Of a stretch of 64,000 bases of DNA, positions 1-12,521 are shown piece after piece. Position numbers and translations under genes: made by a program. The DNA comes from Hippopus hippopus. Its lineage: Eukaryota > Mollusca > Bivalvia > Cardiida > Cardiidae. How positions within the stretch are numbered: position 1 is the stretch's first letter; every line of letters starts with the position of its first letter. The stretch is taken from contig OX328099.1 in assembly GCA_946811185.2 (NCBI GenBank), positions 37,311,299-37,375,298 of the forward strand. The letters are read 5' to 3'. Under the pieces are notes generated by a model, which did not search any database, had not been told where the DNA came from, and saw only the letters and a program-made list of their open reading frames with translations.

Positions 1-63
1 TCTCACAACCAACTGAATCATGAGGTAAAATGATCCTTGGACCATTGATATGTGTGAGCTGTT

Positions 64-314
64 ATATGGCCTGCAACACGCAAAAAGGGGCATTCGGACA
101 TTTGCGTAAAGTGTCGTCCCGGATCAGCCTGTGCGGACTGCGCAGGCTGATCCGAGACGACACTTTCCAATCGTGTGTGATTTTCTGTTTCACGCAAGTC
201 TGCTGTAGGACAAAATCTAATATTTACGTAAAGTGCCGTCTCGGATTAGCCTGATCTGAGACGACACTTTACGCAAATGTCCGAATGCCCCTTTTCACGT
301 GTTGCAAGCCATAT
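64..314. mobile_element. Foldback MITE, family D
   Basis: Long inverted repeats of about 50 bp begin ATATGGCYTGCAACACG and include GGGGCATTCGGACATTTGCG and AAAGTGTCGTC. Inside is a second palindrome near 115-155 with GATCAGCCTGTGC and GCGCAGGCTGATC. It is 251 bp and non-coding. Confidence 0.8.
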
Positions 315-1449
315 GAAAACAACAGCTCACATATTCACATATATCCTGGATTTTATCAGTACTAGGCTAAGGCTCAAAAGTGTCTTGCTCAAGGACACTC
401 CCACGAAAAACCAAGAGCATAGGGCTAGGGACTCATTAAAAATATCCAAGTTTCATTGCTACAAAAAAATGAAGAATTGGAACAACTGTATGGTGAAATG
501 AAAGAATGACAATCAAATTTCTTCAGTGACAATCAAATTTCTTCAGTCAAGGTTCCTCCACAAAACTCATCTTAAAAGCTAAATCCAATTGAACCACATG
601 ATAAAAAAAGAAAGAAATAAGTCTGAAGATTTAAACTACATTTTAAATCCACATTTTTTTTAATGCTTTCCTAGAAATCTATCCACTTTGATTTCTCCTT
701 TTTACTGTATTCTGCACTGCATAAATAAAACTTCTGCAACATTTCTATATCTATCCAGACAAAATCATCACTCAAAGTGAATTTCCAAGGCTGGTCTGTC
801 CAAGTTTATCTATCAGGCTAGGTAGTGGGAGGCTGGTAAAACCAATACTGTAAATGGACAAATCATCATTGTATTTCCTTACCACAGTTCGAATGATTGT
901 GTAACAACTGCGGCTAGACAATTCACAGTAATTGAAAGAGGAAGAAAAAAAACTTGTTTGCTTGAATTTTGCAGCAATTTTAATCAGGAAGGAGAGGATT
1001 TATCAATCTTGGTTTGGTTTTTCAACACTGCTCAACTGGGTCAACATCATAAGAGAAAACAGGGATTTTTGCAGACTGCATAGATTAAGATCAGATTGTA
1101 TGTAACAACTGTTGTCTAATCTTGGATCTTTACCTCTCCCCTGGTTTAGTCCAGCAAATAAAATGAAAATCAGTCTAAATTTCAAAAAAGGTCGTATATG
1201 TATATATATACCTATGGGAAAAAGTTAAAACATATTCCATCTGATACAGTTAAAACAATTCCTTTCGCCCAAATGTATCGTTTTCTCTGTTTAGCGTTTA
1301 ATTATATTTAAGTGAATGGAGGAAATGCACCAGACAAAATAAAGTCATATGCCATGTTATGTTGGTCTTTGTTTACCTCTTTTTCAAGGAATATAAAATA
1401 TGCTTAATTTTTTCCCATAGGTATACTTGGTGCTGAATCTATATGATCC

Positions 1450-1701
1450 ATGCTCTGTGAAAAGGAAGCTTAATGCATCTGCAAAAAGTATTGACCCATG
1501 TCAGCATGTGCAGTCCATATAGGCTGACATGTGTCAAAACTTTTTGCCATTGGTCAATTTTCTGTATGTCAAAGGGCCATTCTACCTCTAGATCCAGTTG
1601 ATTGTTAGACAAAATAGATCTTATGGATCCATAATTATTGTGATGACTTGTGTGGTGTAATGCATCACCCAAATGCATTAAGCCCCCTTTAGCCAGAGCA
1701 T
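1450..1701. mobile_element. Foldback MITE, family C-type ends ATGCTCTG, copy 1
   Basis: Inverted ends ATGCTCTGTGAAAAGG and the complement ending CAGAGCAT include CTTAATGCAT on both sides. An internal palindrome has GTCAGCATGTGC and AGGCTGACATG. It matches copies at 40794 and 53220. It is 252 bp. Confidence 0.78.
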
Positions 1702-1747
1702 GACTCATCTGTTTTTATATTTGCTTATATATTTGGTGCTGAAAGAG

Positions 1748-1915
1748 TTAACCCTATACATGTACTACACAATCCAAAGTATTCACAACCTTAATGAACC
1801 ACACTTTTGAAAACATTGTGGGAAAAGGAGAAAATGCTGGTAACCAGCATTTTCTCCTTTTCCCTCAATGTTTTGGATATTTTTAGTGACCAATCTCACC
1901 ACATAATTATGAACC
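1748..1915 (-). mobile_element. Truncated TTAA MITE (family A foldback)
   Basis: A TTAA start is followed by an almost perfect hairpin at 1809-1874 (GAGAAAATGCTGGTAACC with its complement). The part beyond the hairpin is cut short. Confidence 0.6.
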
Positions 1916-3025
1916 ATATGTCATCTTAAATGAACCCAGCGGTGACCTTGACTTTAGAACCTTGTGACTAAACCTTTGCTGTTGAAGTTCTCTCAGGTGA
2001 ATCCATGTCAGAATATTTTCAAAATCAGACCAAAGTTTCAAGAAATATAGATATAGAGATGGGATACAATTTAAGAGCATGTAAACTGTGACACCCCCCC
2101 ACCCCCATATTTCTTCCACCCTCTGTGCTGTGAGCTTGACCTTGGAGTCTGGCATCTGAAACCTGGGCTATGCATGTTGTCTAATTAGTACAGATAACTC
2201 AGTAACAGTCCCCAAAGGAGATGTTATTTTTAGACTGGTCGCCTCTGGGTACAGAGACGATCTAGACAATATCACTTAAAAGCTCCACACAGATTTTGTG
2301 CGCATGTTTGAACTCTCTTAATTTCACAAATAGAGCACAAAACTAGGATTTGAACATACCTGTTGCTTGCATATTTAACAACCCTTCGTTTGAAATACAA
2401 ATATTTTCAATTCAAATGCTGAACATGAGAGAAAACAGTGCATTTCATACGTTAGTCAAGTTGTTTACGTTCCCGAAAACACACAAAACCAGGCCGCCAC
2501 ACACGATGAATTTTGTCAGTGCCTTTTTAGAGATTTACATGTTATTAACGACTTCTACAAGTTCATTAGGTAAAGAAAGGTTTAATAATTTGTCTTTGGT
2601 CATGTTTGTTACTAGAAGTTAATTGCATTTTGCTGCAATACAGATTAAACCGATGAAAGAAAAAAGTCAGTATAGCGCTCTACCTTTGCTACAGGAAAAT
2701 ATGGTGGGCTTGAGACGGTACAGTGCACAATAAATGTCCAAATATGAAAAAAAAATCGCCGTAACATCTCATTATTGAGATTAGTTGTCTAATCAACATG
2801 CACATGTGTGTAAAAAGCTTTTCAAAAAAGTCAGATAAGGGGTTCAAGAGATATAGCGCAGAAAGGAAATGGGTGATGGAAGGACAGACAGATGATCAGG
2901 GGCATAACATAATACAACATTTGGGCATTTAAGTGGAGAACCTTCTCCTATGTATTTACCCTATTTTCAAATGTTTCATATTTGTTTTATTCATACTACA
3001 TAAAATTACTTAAACATTCTTCAAA

Positions 3026-5677
3026 CAAGAGGACCATGATGGTCCTATATCGCTCACCTGAGTACTCAGCAGTAAAGGTCTAAAATAAAGATAAATACCA
3101 AATATCGAGGTTCAAGGACAAATGATAATGAAACAAAAGCAACAAATTGTCACAAGATATGCCCGTCTCACCGCCAGTTGTGAAGGAGGTATAATAATTG
3201 CAAAGGGCAGGTAATGCAAGAGTGCCCTAAAGGTATTTCTTTAATTTGACCTAGTGACCTAGTTTACGACCTGAGTTGACCCAAATTCAGACTCATGTAA
3301 GATTTGATCAAGACAAATATTCTGACCAATTTTAAAAGTCAGTTGAGCAAAAAATGTGGCCTCTAGAGTGCCCTAAAGGTATTTTTTTAATTTGACCTGG
3401 TGACCTAGTTTATGACCTGAGTTGACCCAAACTCGGATTCATGTGAGATTTTATCAAGACAAACATTCTGACCAATTTTCAAGTCAATTGAGCAAAAAAT
3501 GTGGCTTCTAGAGTGCTCTAAAGGTAGTTCTTTTATTTGACCGAGTGACCTAGTTCATGATCCCAGGTGACCCAAATCCAAACTCATCCGAGATTTCATC
3601 AAGACAAACATTCTGACCAATTTTCAAGTCAATTGGGCAAGAAATGTGGCCTCTAGAGTGCCCTTAAGGTATTTCTTTAATTTGACCTAGTGACCTAGAA
3701 TATGACCCCATGTGACCCAATTTTGAACTCATCTTAGTTTTCATCAAGAGAAACATTTTAATCAATTTTCAAGTCAATTGAACAATAAATGTGGCCTCTA
3801 GAGTGCCCTAGAGGTATTTCTTTAATTTGACCTAGTGACCTAGTTTATGATCCCAGTTGACCCAAATTCAGACTCATGTGAGATTTTATAAAGACAAACA
3901 TTCTGACCAATTTTCAAGTCAATTGAGCAAATAATGTGGCCTCTAGAGTGCCCACATGGTATTTCTTTAATTTGACCTAGTGACCTAGTTTATGATCCCA
4001 GGTGACCCAAATCCAAACTCATCCGAGATTTCATCAAGACAACATTCTGACCAAATTTCAGGTCATTTGAGCAATAAATGTAGCCTCTAGAGAGCCCACA
4101 ATGTATTTTTTTAATTTGACCTAGTGACCTAGTTTATGACCCCAGGTGACCCAATTTTGAACTCACTGAACATGTTGTGCTCAGGTGGGCTAACAAACTT
4201 AGAACAGGTTCACTACATACCAAATATCAAAGCTCCAAGCCTTCCAGTTTCACAGAAGAAGAATTTTAAAGTTTTCCCTTTTTTGGTCTTATGTTCAAAC
4301 TTGTGACCCCTGGGGCGGGGCTAATTTTGACCCCAGGGGCATCATATGAACAAACTTGGTAGAAGTCAACTGGGAGATCCTACATACCAAATATCAAAGC
4401 TCTACACCTTCCAGTTTTAGAGAAGAAGAATTTTAAAATTTTCCTTCTTTCTTCCTTTGTTCGAACTTGTGACCCACGGGGCAGGGCCAGTTTTGACCCC
4501 AGGGGCAGCCTATGAACAAGCCTGGTAGAGGTCCACTAGGAGATGCTACATACCAAATATCAAAGCTCTATGCCTACCAGTTTCAGAGAAGAAGAATTTT
4601 AAAGTTTTCCTTCTCTGTTCCTATGTTTAAACTTGTGACCCCCAGGGCGGGGCCAGTTTTGACCCCAGGTGCATCGTATAAACGAACTTGGTAGAGGCCC
4701 ACTAGGAGATGCTACATACCAAATATCAAAGCTCTGGGCCTTCCAGTTTCAAAGAAGAAGAATTTTAAAATTTTCCCTTTTTTGTTCCCATGTTCGAATT
4801 TGTGACCCCTGGGGCCGGGCTAGTTTTGACCCCAGGGGCATCATATGAACAAACTTGGTAAAGGTCCACTAATGGAGATGCTACATACCAAATATCAAAG
4901 CTCTATGCCTTCCAGTTTCAGAGAAGAAGAATTTTAAAGTTTTCCTTCTTTGTTCCTATGTTCGAACTTGTGACCCCCGGGGCGGGGCCAGTTTTGACCC
5001 CAGGGACATCATATGAACAAACTTGGTAAAGGTCCACTAGCAGATGTTACATACCAAATATCAAAGCTCTATGCCTTCCAGTTTCAGAGAAGAAGAATTT
5101 TAAAGTTTTCCTTCTTTGTTCCTATGTTCGAACTTGTGACCCCTGGACCCCCGGGGCGGGGCCAGTTTTGACCCCAGGGGCATCATATGAACAAAATTGG
5201 TAGAGATCCACTAGGAGATGCTACATACCAAATATCAAAGCTCTATACCTTCCAGTTTCAGAGAAGAAGAATTTTAAAGTTTTCCTTCTATGTTCCTATG
5301 TTCGAACTTGTGACCCCTGGGGCGGGTACAGTTTTGACCACAGGGGCATCATATGAACAAACTTGGTAAAGGTCCACTAGGAGATGCTACAAACCAAATA
5401 TCAAAGCTCTACGCCTTCTAGTTTCATCAGAGAAGATTTTCAAAGATTTTGCTATTTTTTTCCTTTTGGTTGCCATGGCAACCAGAGTTATGGGTGGAAT
5501 TCAATCTCTTGAACAATTTTGGTAGAACTTCACCCAAGAAACATCCCTGCCAAGTTTCATCAAGATTGGCCCAGTGGTTTAGGAGGAGAAGATGTTTAAA
5601 GAAATTGTGGACGACGCACGACGGACATTGGGCAATCACAAAAGCTCACCTTGAGCACTTCGAGCTCAGGTGAGCTG
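3026..5677. mobile_element. Array-bearing Helentron/pearl-like element, family A copy 1
   Basis: The 5' side has the palindrome AGGACCATGATGGTCCT (3030-3046) followed by GCTCACCTGAG (3052-3062). The 3' side has a hairpin, GAGCACTTCGAGCTC, whose outer arm ends CTCAGGTGAGC (5665-5675), the complement of the 5' copy. Between them are two arrays: about seven units of about 145 bp with TTTGACCTAGTGACCTAG (3230-4190), then about eight units of about 165-174 bp with ACATACCAAATATCAAAGC (4200-5400). A unique tail ends in a GACGCACGACGGAC run. No protein is coded, although tandem units give spurious short frames. Confidence 0.8.
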
Positions 5678-5724
5678 AAAATCACCTGTCCTGCATGGAT
5701 TAAGGTAAGAATATCTCACAAATT

Positions 5725-6540
5725 ATTGGACAATGTAGATCAAGGATCACACTGCAGTCTGATCTTGATCTACAATGGCTGCAAAAGGAACTTAGATTGT
5801 AACAGGCATTGACTTAATGTTACAAAATACAATAAACATTAATGAATGCACATAAAATTTGTAGCTATGTCCAACTTCACTAGGGTATATAAATTATGTA
5901 AATGTAATAAAGAAAAAAATCTATGAAATGATCATTGAAACTTCTTCGCTTTCAGTTTCTGTTCTCACATATAGTTTCTTTTACACTTATGTGGACAGTG
6001 AAGATCAAGATTAGACTGCACAAAGAGTGCACACTGATCTTTGATTGTCATTCTCCAGTTTATCATGAAATAATCCTATCACGAGCAACTTTGAATTCAC
6101 TCTTTCACTACTGAATAAAGAAATTGCATTTTCTCAGTGGCTGTAAATACAGTTCCACTACAAGATCAAGAGATGGAGAGATCCTTCATAATCTAGAATA
6201 AATCAGTGGACAGTGTAGATCAGAGGTCAGACTGCATGTTCTGTGCAGTCTGATCTTGATCTACAATGTCCACAAAAGCTTCTGGTGTCGTCTATGGTAA
6301 GGAAAGAGTTCATGCAGTATTTGGTCCCTAGCCATTGACTTGAAGCATATATGATAATGAGTACTCCCTGCTTTAGGCCTTAACCTTTAAACTGCCAAAT
6401 GAAAATATCCAACCATTGGTGAAAAGTCAAAAAAGTGTGATTTTCTAGCTCTTTTCATATGAAAAATCGCTCTCTTCTGGACGATGTATATCTAAGATCA
6501 GACTGCACATGTTGTGCAGTCTGATCTTGATACACACTGT
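5725..6540. repeat. Cluster of GATCAGACTGCAC foldback cores
   Basis: Four hairpin cores lie at about 5738-5776, 6002-6050, 6213-6265 and 6488-6530, each with GATCAGACTGCA-like and TGCAGTCTGATC arms. They look like decayed family E MITEs. Further single cores occur near 11962, 18720, 21095, 25893 and 33514. Confidence 0.6.
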
Positions 6541-6581
6541 TTGCAAAATCATGCTGAGTAACCCCTTAGCAGCCTTTATCC

Positions 6582-6775
6582 TTAACAATCCCAAGTTAAA
6601 TGAGCCTGACTAAGACGGTTTTTGAAAACCTTGAGGGAAATATCCTCCTTTCCTCACAATGTTTTCTTTATTCTTTCGAAGACAAGTATCATCATTTGAG
6701 CCACATTTAATTTGTTGTCTGCAAATGATTTCAAGTTAGGCAAGTCTAAAATTTTGTTGTCTGGTAAAGAGTTAA
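6582..6775 (-). mobile_element. Degenerate TTAA MITE (family A foldback)
   Basis: It ends TTGTTGTCTGGTAAAGAGTTAA. The hairpin is badly decayed, with CTCACAATGTTTTC still visible. Confidence 0.55.
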
Positions 6776-7100
6776 ACAGCCTTTAAACAAAAGTTTTGTG
6801 ATCATGATTATACTCCATGATTCCAGCCAAAAGATATTGGACCTGTATCATGATTAATGAATCAGTATGAAACTGTACAATTCATGAGTTAATGGGTTTG
6901 ATCCATTGATGTATATAACCATAGGCCCCTGAAACTCCATTGGTCTATCAAGGGATAACGAAATCTTCATAATCGGACACTGTTACTATGAATAGCACAT
7001 CGGGGATTCCCTCTGTATCGTATATAGTAAGACAAGGTGTGCAACGAAATTGAAGAAAATTTGACCCCCCCGTCCCCTTTCAGAGATAATATTTAAACAA

Positions 7101-8740
7101 CAAGAGGACCATGATGGTCCTATATCGCTCACCTGAGTACTAAGCAGTAAAGGTCTACAATGAAGATAAATACCAAATATTGAGGTTCAAGGCCAAATGA
7201 TAATGAAACAAGAGCGGCAAATTGTAGCAAGATATGCCCATCCCACCGCCAGTTGTCGAGGAGGTATAATAATTGCAAAGGGCAGGTAATGCAACAAACA
7301 TGTTTACCAAGTCTCAAGTCAATTTGACATGAGACTTCAAAGTTCCATTCCGGACAAGCAAGAAATACTGTAAAAATGAAGATCAAAGTGGAATTACTCA
7401 AAATCCACGCTAGGTAGAGTTACTGTTCTTGTGCACAGTACTCGGTACTATTGCAACAAGCATGCATACCAAGTTTGAAGTCGTTCTGACATGAGATGAC
7501 AAAGTTATATTCCGGACAAGCACTAAATGCTGTAAAAATGACGATCAAAGGAAAATAACTCAAAGACAGCGTGAGGTAGGGTTACAATTCTTGTGCACTG
7601 CACTTCTAAATATTGCAACAAATAAGCATACCATATTTCAAGTCATTCCTACTCAAGATGACAAAGTTTTGCTCCAGACAAGCAAGAAATGCTATAAAAA
7701 TGAAGGTCAAAGGGGGAATAACTCAAAATTCATGCTAGGAACAGTTATGGTTCTTGTGCACTGCACTCCGTAATTTTTCAACAATCATGCATACCAAATT
7801 TGAAGATGTTCAGGCTAGAGATTACAAAGTTATATTCCGGACAAGCTGTAAAAATGACGAATAAAGGGAAATAACTCACAGACAGTACAAGGTAGAGTTA
7901 TAGTTCTTTCACACTGCACTCCGTATTATTGCAACAAACACAAATGCCAAGTTTCAAGTCAATCGGACCGGAGATGACAAAGTTATGCTCCGGACAAAGA
8001 ACTATTCTATAGAACTTTCTAATTCAAGGGCAAATAACTCCAATTGTTCTGGTCCGATTAGACCCATAATCAAATTCATCCGAGATCTTATGGTCATAAG
8101 TATTTTGACCAAGTTTGATGCTGATTGGTGAAAAATTGTGGATGCTAGAGTGTAAACAAAGTCAAATATAGCAATTTTTCTTATTCAAGGGCAAATAACT
8201 CCAGTTGTTCTGGTCCGATTAGACCCATAATCAAATTCATCCGAGATCTTATGGTCATATATATTTTGACCAAGTTTGGTGCTGATTGGTGAAAAACTGT
8301 AGATGCTAGAGTGTAAACAAAGTCAAATATAGCAATTTTTCTAATTCAAGGGCAAATAACTCCAGTCGTTCTTGTCTGATTAGACCCATTATCGAACTCA
8401 TCCGAGATCTTATGGTCATATATATTTTGACCAAGTTTGGTGCTGATTGGTGAAAAATTGTAGATGCTAGAGTATAAACAAAGTCAAATATAGCAATTTT
8501 TCTAATTCAAGGGCAAATAACTCCAGTTGTTCTGGTCCGATTAGACCCATAATCAAAGTCATCCAAGATCTTATGGTCATATATATTTTGACCAAGTTTG
8601 GTGCTGATTGGTTAATTTTTGTAGATGCTAGAGTGTAAACAAAAAAATGTGAACAGACGGACAACGGATGGACGACGGACGCCGACGGACGGTGAGTGAT
8701 CACAATAGCTCATCCTGAGCACTTCGTGCTCAGGTGAGCT
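7101..8740. mobile_element. Array-bearing Helentron/pearl-like element, family A copy 2
   Basis: It has the same ends as the copy at 3026: palindrome AGGACCATGATGGTCCT, then GCTCACCTGAG, and at the 3' end GAGCACTTCGTGCTC (8717-8731) with AGGTGAGCT. The inside differs. About five units carry ACAAAGTTATATTCCGGACA (7280-8000), followed by four units of about 155 bp with GGGCAAATAACTCCAGTTG (8010-8640). A run of GACGGAC-like sequence precedes the 3' hairpin. Confidence 0.8.
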
Positions 8741-9058
8741 AAAAACGGATAAATGAACCTAGTTACCGATGCACATGGGTTCATGAATGATTTTTCTTCT
8801 GTACCCTGACCTTCGAAAGTTCCAAACGGCTCTTGCCATCAAGCAATGGCTCTCATCTAAAAAGATTTCAAAAGCTTCCACATTTTCCGGATAGCCATGC
8901 AAATACTTTCACTTTGGTCAAGTTCAAAATTTTGTCCTTTGCTTGAGAGTTAACTAAAAGTAATGAAATAGACATTTAGTTTCCTGCTGGTGAAAAAGAT
9001 CAGGTGGTTGTGTGAATTTAACCTGTTTGACCTTATACCACACCATTCCAAGATTTAA

Positions 9059-10662
9059 CAAGATGTCTGTTTGTAAAACAGTCATGCCCCCCTACTGCCA
9101 CATTGATACAGGAAGTGGCACAGTTCATAAACTGATATCAAAAGAATTGATTGGGAAATATCGATGTCATCTTTTTGATTTATAGCTCACTTCAATTGTT
9201 AAACGTGATAATCTGTCAACAGTTCGCATAATTATACACACTGCTGTGTGTATACATACAAGATTGTAAACAGTCGCTGATACACAGACTGGGTTATCGA
9301 TTTTCTTTTTGGCACACGCGTTCGACTTCCGCTTTTTTCCAGTCGACTTCGATGCTTACTACGTCCCTGATAATACGCGAATAAAATGTTGGAGCCACAA
9401 GTTGAGCCACATATCATAATTTTTGAGACACTTTAATTTTTTTTGAGCAAATGGCTCAAGTGGCGAACGGCAGTGCGGGCCCTGAATCATCTGGTGGTCA
9501 CTGTGACCTTGACCTTTCACGGATTAACCTTAAAATCTATAGGAATCATTTACACTCCAAGATGAATATCTGTACAGAATTTGAAGGACCTAGGTCAATT
9601 CTGTGTGTAGTTATCATCCGGACAAGGTTTGGTCTATATATCATTAAGCTGAAGGCCACTGTGACCTTGACCTTTGATGGATTAATCTCAAAATCTATAG
9701 GGATCAGTTACACTCCGAGATGAACATCTGTACAGAATTTAAAGAACCTATGTCAATTCTGTGTCTAGTTATCATCCGGACAAGGTTTGGTCTATATATC
9801 ATTAAGTTGAAGGCCACTGTGACCTTGACCTTTAATGGATTAATCTTAAAATTGATAGCGATCATCTGCACTCCAAGACGAATGTCTGTGCCAAATTTGA
9901 CGAACCTAGGTCAATTCTGTGTCTAGTTATCATCCGGACAAGGTTTGGTCTATATATCAACATGTTGACGGTCACTGTGACCTTGACCTTTGACCGATTG
10001 ACCTCAAAATCAATAGGGATCATCTACACTCCGAGACAAATGTCTGTGCCAAATTTGATGAACCTAGGTCAATTCTGTGTCTAGTTATCATCCAGACAAG
10101 GTTTGGTCTATAAATCAACATGTTGACGGTCACTGTGACCTTGACCTTTGACCGATTGACCTCAAAATCAATAGGGATCATCTGCACTCCAAGACGCATG
10201 TCTGTGCCAAATTTGACAAAACTAGGTCAATTCTGTGTCTAGTTATCATCCGGACAAGGTTTGGTCTATATATCAACATGCTGACGGTCACTGTGACCTT
10301 GACCTTTGACCGATTGACCTCAAAATCAATAGGGATCATCTACACTCCGAGACAAATGTCTGTGCCAAATTTGAAGAACCTAGGTCAATTCTATGTCTAG
10401 TTATCATCCGGACAAGGTTTGGTCTATATATCAACATGCTGACGGTCACTGTGACCTTGACCTTTGACCGATTGACCTCAAAATCAATACGGATCATCTA
10501 CACTCCGAGACACATGTCTGTGGCAAATTTGACGAACCTAGGTCAATTCTGTGCCTAGTTATCATCCGGACAAGGTAAGGTCTACCGACGGACCGACCGA
10601 TGAAACGACCAACAGACATGTGCAAAGCAATATACCCCCACTTCGTTGAAGGGGGGCATAAT
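9059..10662. mobile_element. Array-bearing Helentron/pearl-like element, family C
   Basis: The 5' side has the palindrome CTGTTTGTAAAACAG (9067-9081) followed by ATGCCCCCC (9084-9092). The 3' side has a hairpin with CTTCGTTGAAG and the outer arm GGGGGGCAT (10651-10659). The inside is an array of seven units spaced exactly 158 bp (CACTGTGACC at 9499, 9657, 9815, 9973, 10131, 10289 and 10447). A GACGGACCGACCGATG-like run precedes the 3' hairpin. No coding capacity is evident beyond frames created by the repeat. Confidence 0.82.
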
Positions 10663-10672
10663 GAGCCTAGGG

Positions 10673-10864
10673 TTAAAGGCTTTTGAAAACATTTAGGAAA
10701 AAGCAGAAATGCTGCTAAGTAGCATTTTTGTCATTTTCCATAAAGTTTTCAGAAATCTGCTATTTCCAAGACAAATCTCAACAACTGGGTCATATTTAAT
10801 TTGTTGTCCGCAAATGCTTTCAATTTGGAGAAGTCTAAAATTTTGTCATCTAGTAAAGAGTTAT
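10673..10864 (-). mobile_element. Degenerate TTAA MITE (family A foldback)
   Basis: The foldback is AGAAATGCTGCTAAGTAGCA. The right end TTTTGTCATCTAGTAAAGAG is recognisable. Confidence 0.55.
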
Positions 10865-11055
10865 ACAAGTTATGAGACTTCTTCTTAGTCTGATCTTGAA
10901 ATTTCATTATCTGCTATGGAAGCAATAGTGCATGTATTTACCACAAATTTGCTTTCAAGCGTCCCCTGGGTTGATATTGTCTATTCTGTCTGTAATAGGA
11001 ATGCAGCCTCATTTACTCAAGTAAACCCTGAGGCAATAAGATTTTCTATTGACTC

Positions 11056-11267
11056 TTAACTGCACAATGTCGACCCTGGAAAAGAAGCCTGTTGAAAACA
11101 TTGTGGTAAAAGGAGAAAATGCTGGTAACCAGCATTTTCTCCTTTTCCCACAATGTTTTTTACCCTATAAAAGACAAATTGCACCATTTGAGCCACGCTG
11201 AAATTGTCGTCTGCTAATGCTTTCAATTTAGACAAGGCTAAAATTTTGTCGTCTGGTAAAGGGTTAA
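11056..11267 (-). mobile_element. TTAA MITE with central hairpin (family A), 212 bp
   Basis: TTAA stands at both ends and the right end reads GTCGTCTGGTAAAGGGTTAA. The hairpin at 11093-11158 is almost perfect, arms GAGAAAATGCTGGTAACC and complement. Confidence 0.78.
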
Positions 11268-12027
11268 CCCATAACCAAATATTGAATTCTCATGCATAAC
11301 AAAACAAAGTTACAAAATGGTACAAAGAAAAAACTTTCACATGTTTTCTTGGAATTTCTTTCTTTAATTCTATGGAGCAAGTTCTCCTTTTGCTACAAGG
11401 TTTATAAAAGCCTCGGTAAAGTGTTTTGTTTGCAATTTTTACCATGGTTCTGTTACAGTATTTTCAATATTTGTTGGTTGAAGATGCAATAAAATGCATT
11501 TTAAAGATACAATGTACATCTATACTCCTTTTCAGGCATTTTTTAACCAATTTTGTCTTTATTTCATCAAACTACAATCATTCTTGTATCTTCATGCCAA
11601 ATGTTACCTCTGACTGTTGCATAGATTACGGCTGATAGACAATACATTTTATCTTCTGCAGGCCATCAAAGAAATCACTGTTGTGATGTTTCCAGTTTTA
11701 ATTCAAAGATTTCTTATATATGTAGTCATCCCTTACACCATATATACCAGTAATTTATCTATAGATACACAGCTGACCATATTCTGAACCATTCCACAGT
11801 CTCAAATTTTGATAGCGTTTTCTCTCTCTGGCCATAAATATGTATCTTTAAGGATATTAAGAGGTTTGAAAAATAGATTTACCACAGAAACAAACAAGGT
11901 TCACAAACATCTTGTTTTCTTTTAACCCTTTGGCAGCCAAGCATGACTTTTGCAGACAGAGCAGATCATGACCAGACTGTACAAAATGTGCAAAATGTGC
12001 AGTCTGACTTTGCATGGATCATATCTT

Positions 12028-12221
12028 TTAACCCTCAAGGTGCCAAATAAAGCCAACAAATATTTTCAGTCTACAAATAAGTCCTAAATAATTGCATTTT
12101 CATTTTTGCTTTTCATCTATCGTGTTTCAGCAAAGTGGACAATGTAGATCATTTAATGCGGCTCGATCTTTATCTACTCTGACCACAAAGGCAACTACAG
12201 TTAAGACCCATTAAGGGTTAC
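12028..12221. mobile_element. Degenerate family E MITE
   Basis: TTAACCCTCAAGGTGCC opens it and CATTAAGGGTTA closes it. The middle has a decayed GTAGATCATTTAATG and CGATCTTTATCTAC pair. It is similar in layout to the element at 53620. Confidence 0.5.
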
Positions 12222-12521
12222 TATAGTAAGATTTTTACGGTGAAAAGAACTATAAAATAGTAATACATGTATTCCTTTTACCATTTGTTGAAAATACTCA
12301 TCTTGTCTATTAAGCAGTCTGATCTTGGATCTACACTGTCCGATAAAGAGATACTATTCCCCAAAACATAACTTTGAAATAGCAATATTTGGGTTTTTAT
12401 TATCGAATTGAAAATTTTGTTTTAGTTATTGAGCAGGATAAGGGTTAATCACTCTCAATGATTGCTTCCTGAAAATCTCAACCAGTATTTGCCCAGTGTT
12501 GTGGGTGGTTCCAATGGTTGA

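Noticed and set aside
4512..5369. Two 60-residue open frames (4512 and 5187) encoding near-identical peptides, also at 50662
   Set aside because: They are the same reading of a tandem repeat unit in array elements; there are no conserved codon features and other units are broken.
5427..5673. Overlapping frames on both strands near the end of a family A element
   Set aside because: They fall in the non-array tail of the element, which recurs at 50890-51110 with similar sequence; this is repeat sequence, not coding.
9451..9926. Overlapping open frames starting MNICTEF
   Set aside because: They are products of the 158-bp array (158 is not a multiple of three, so frames shift at each unit).
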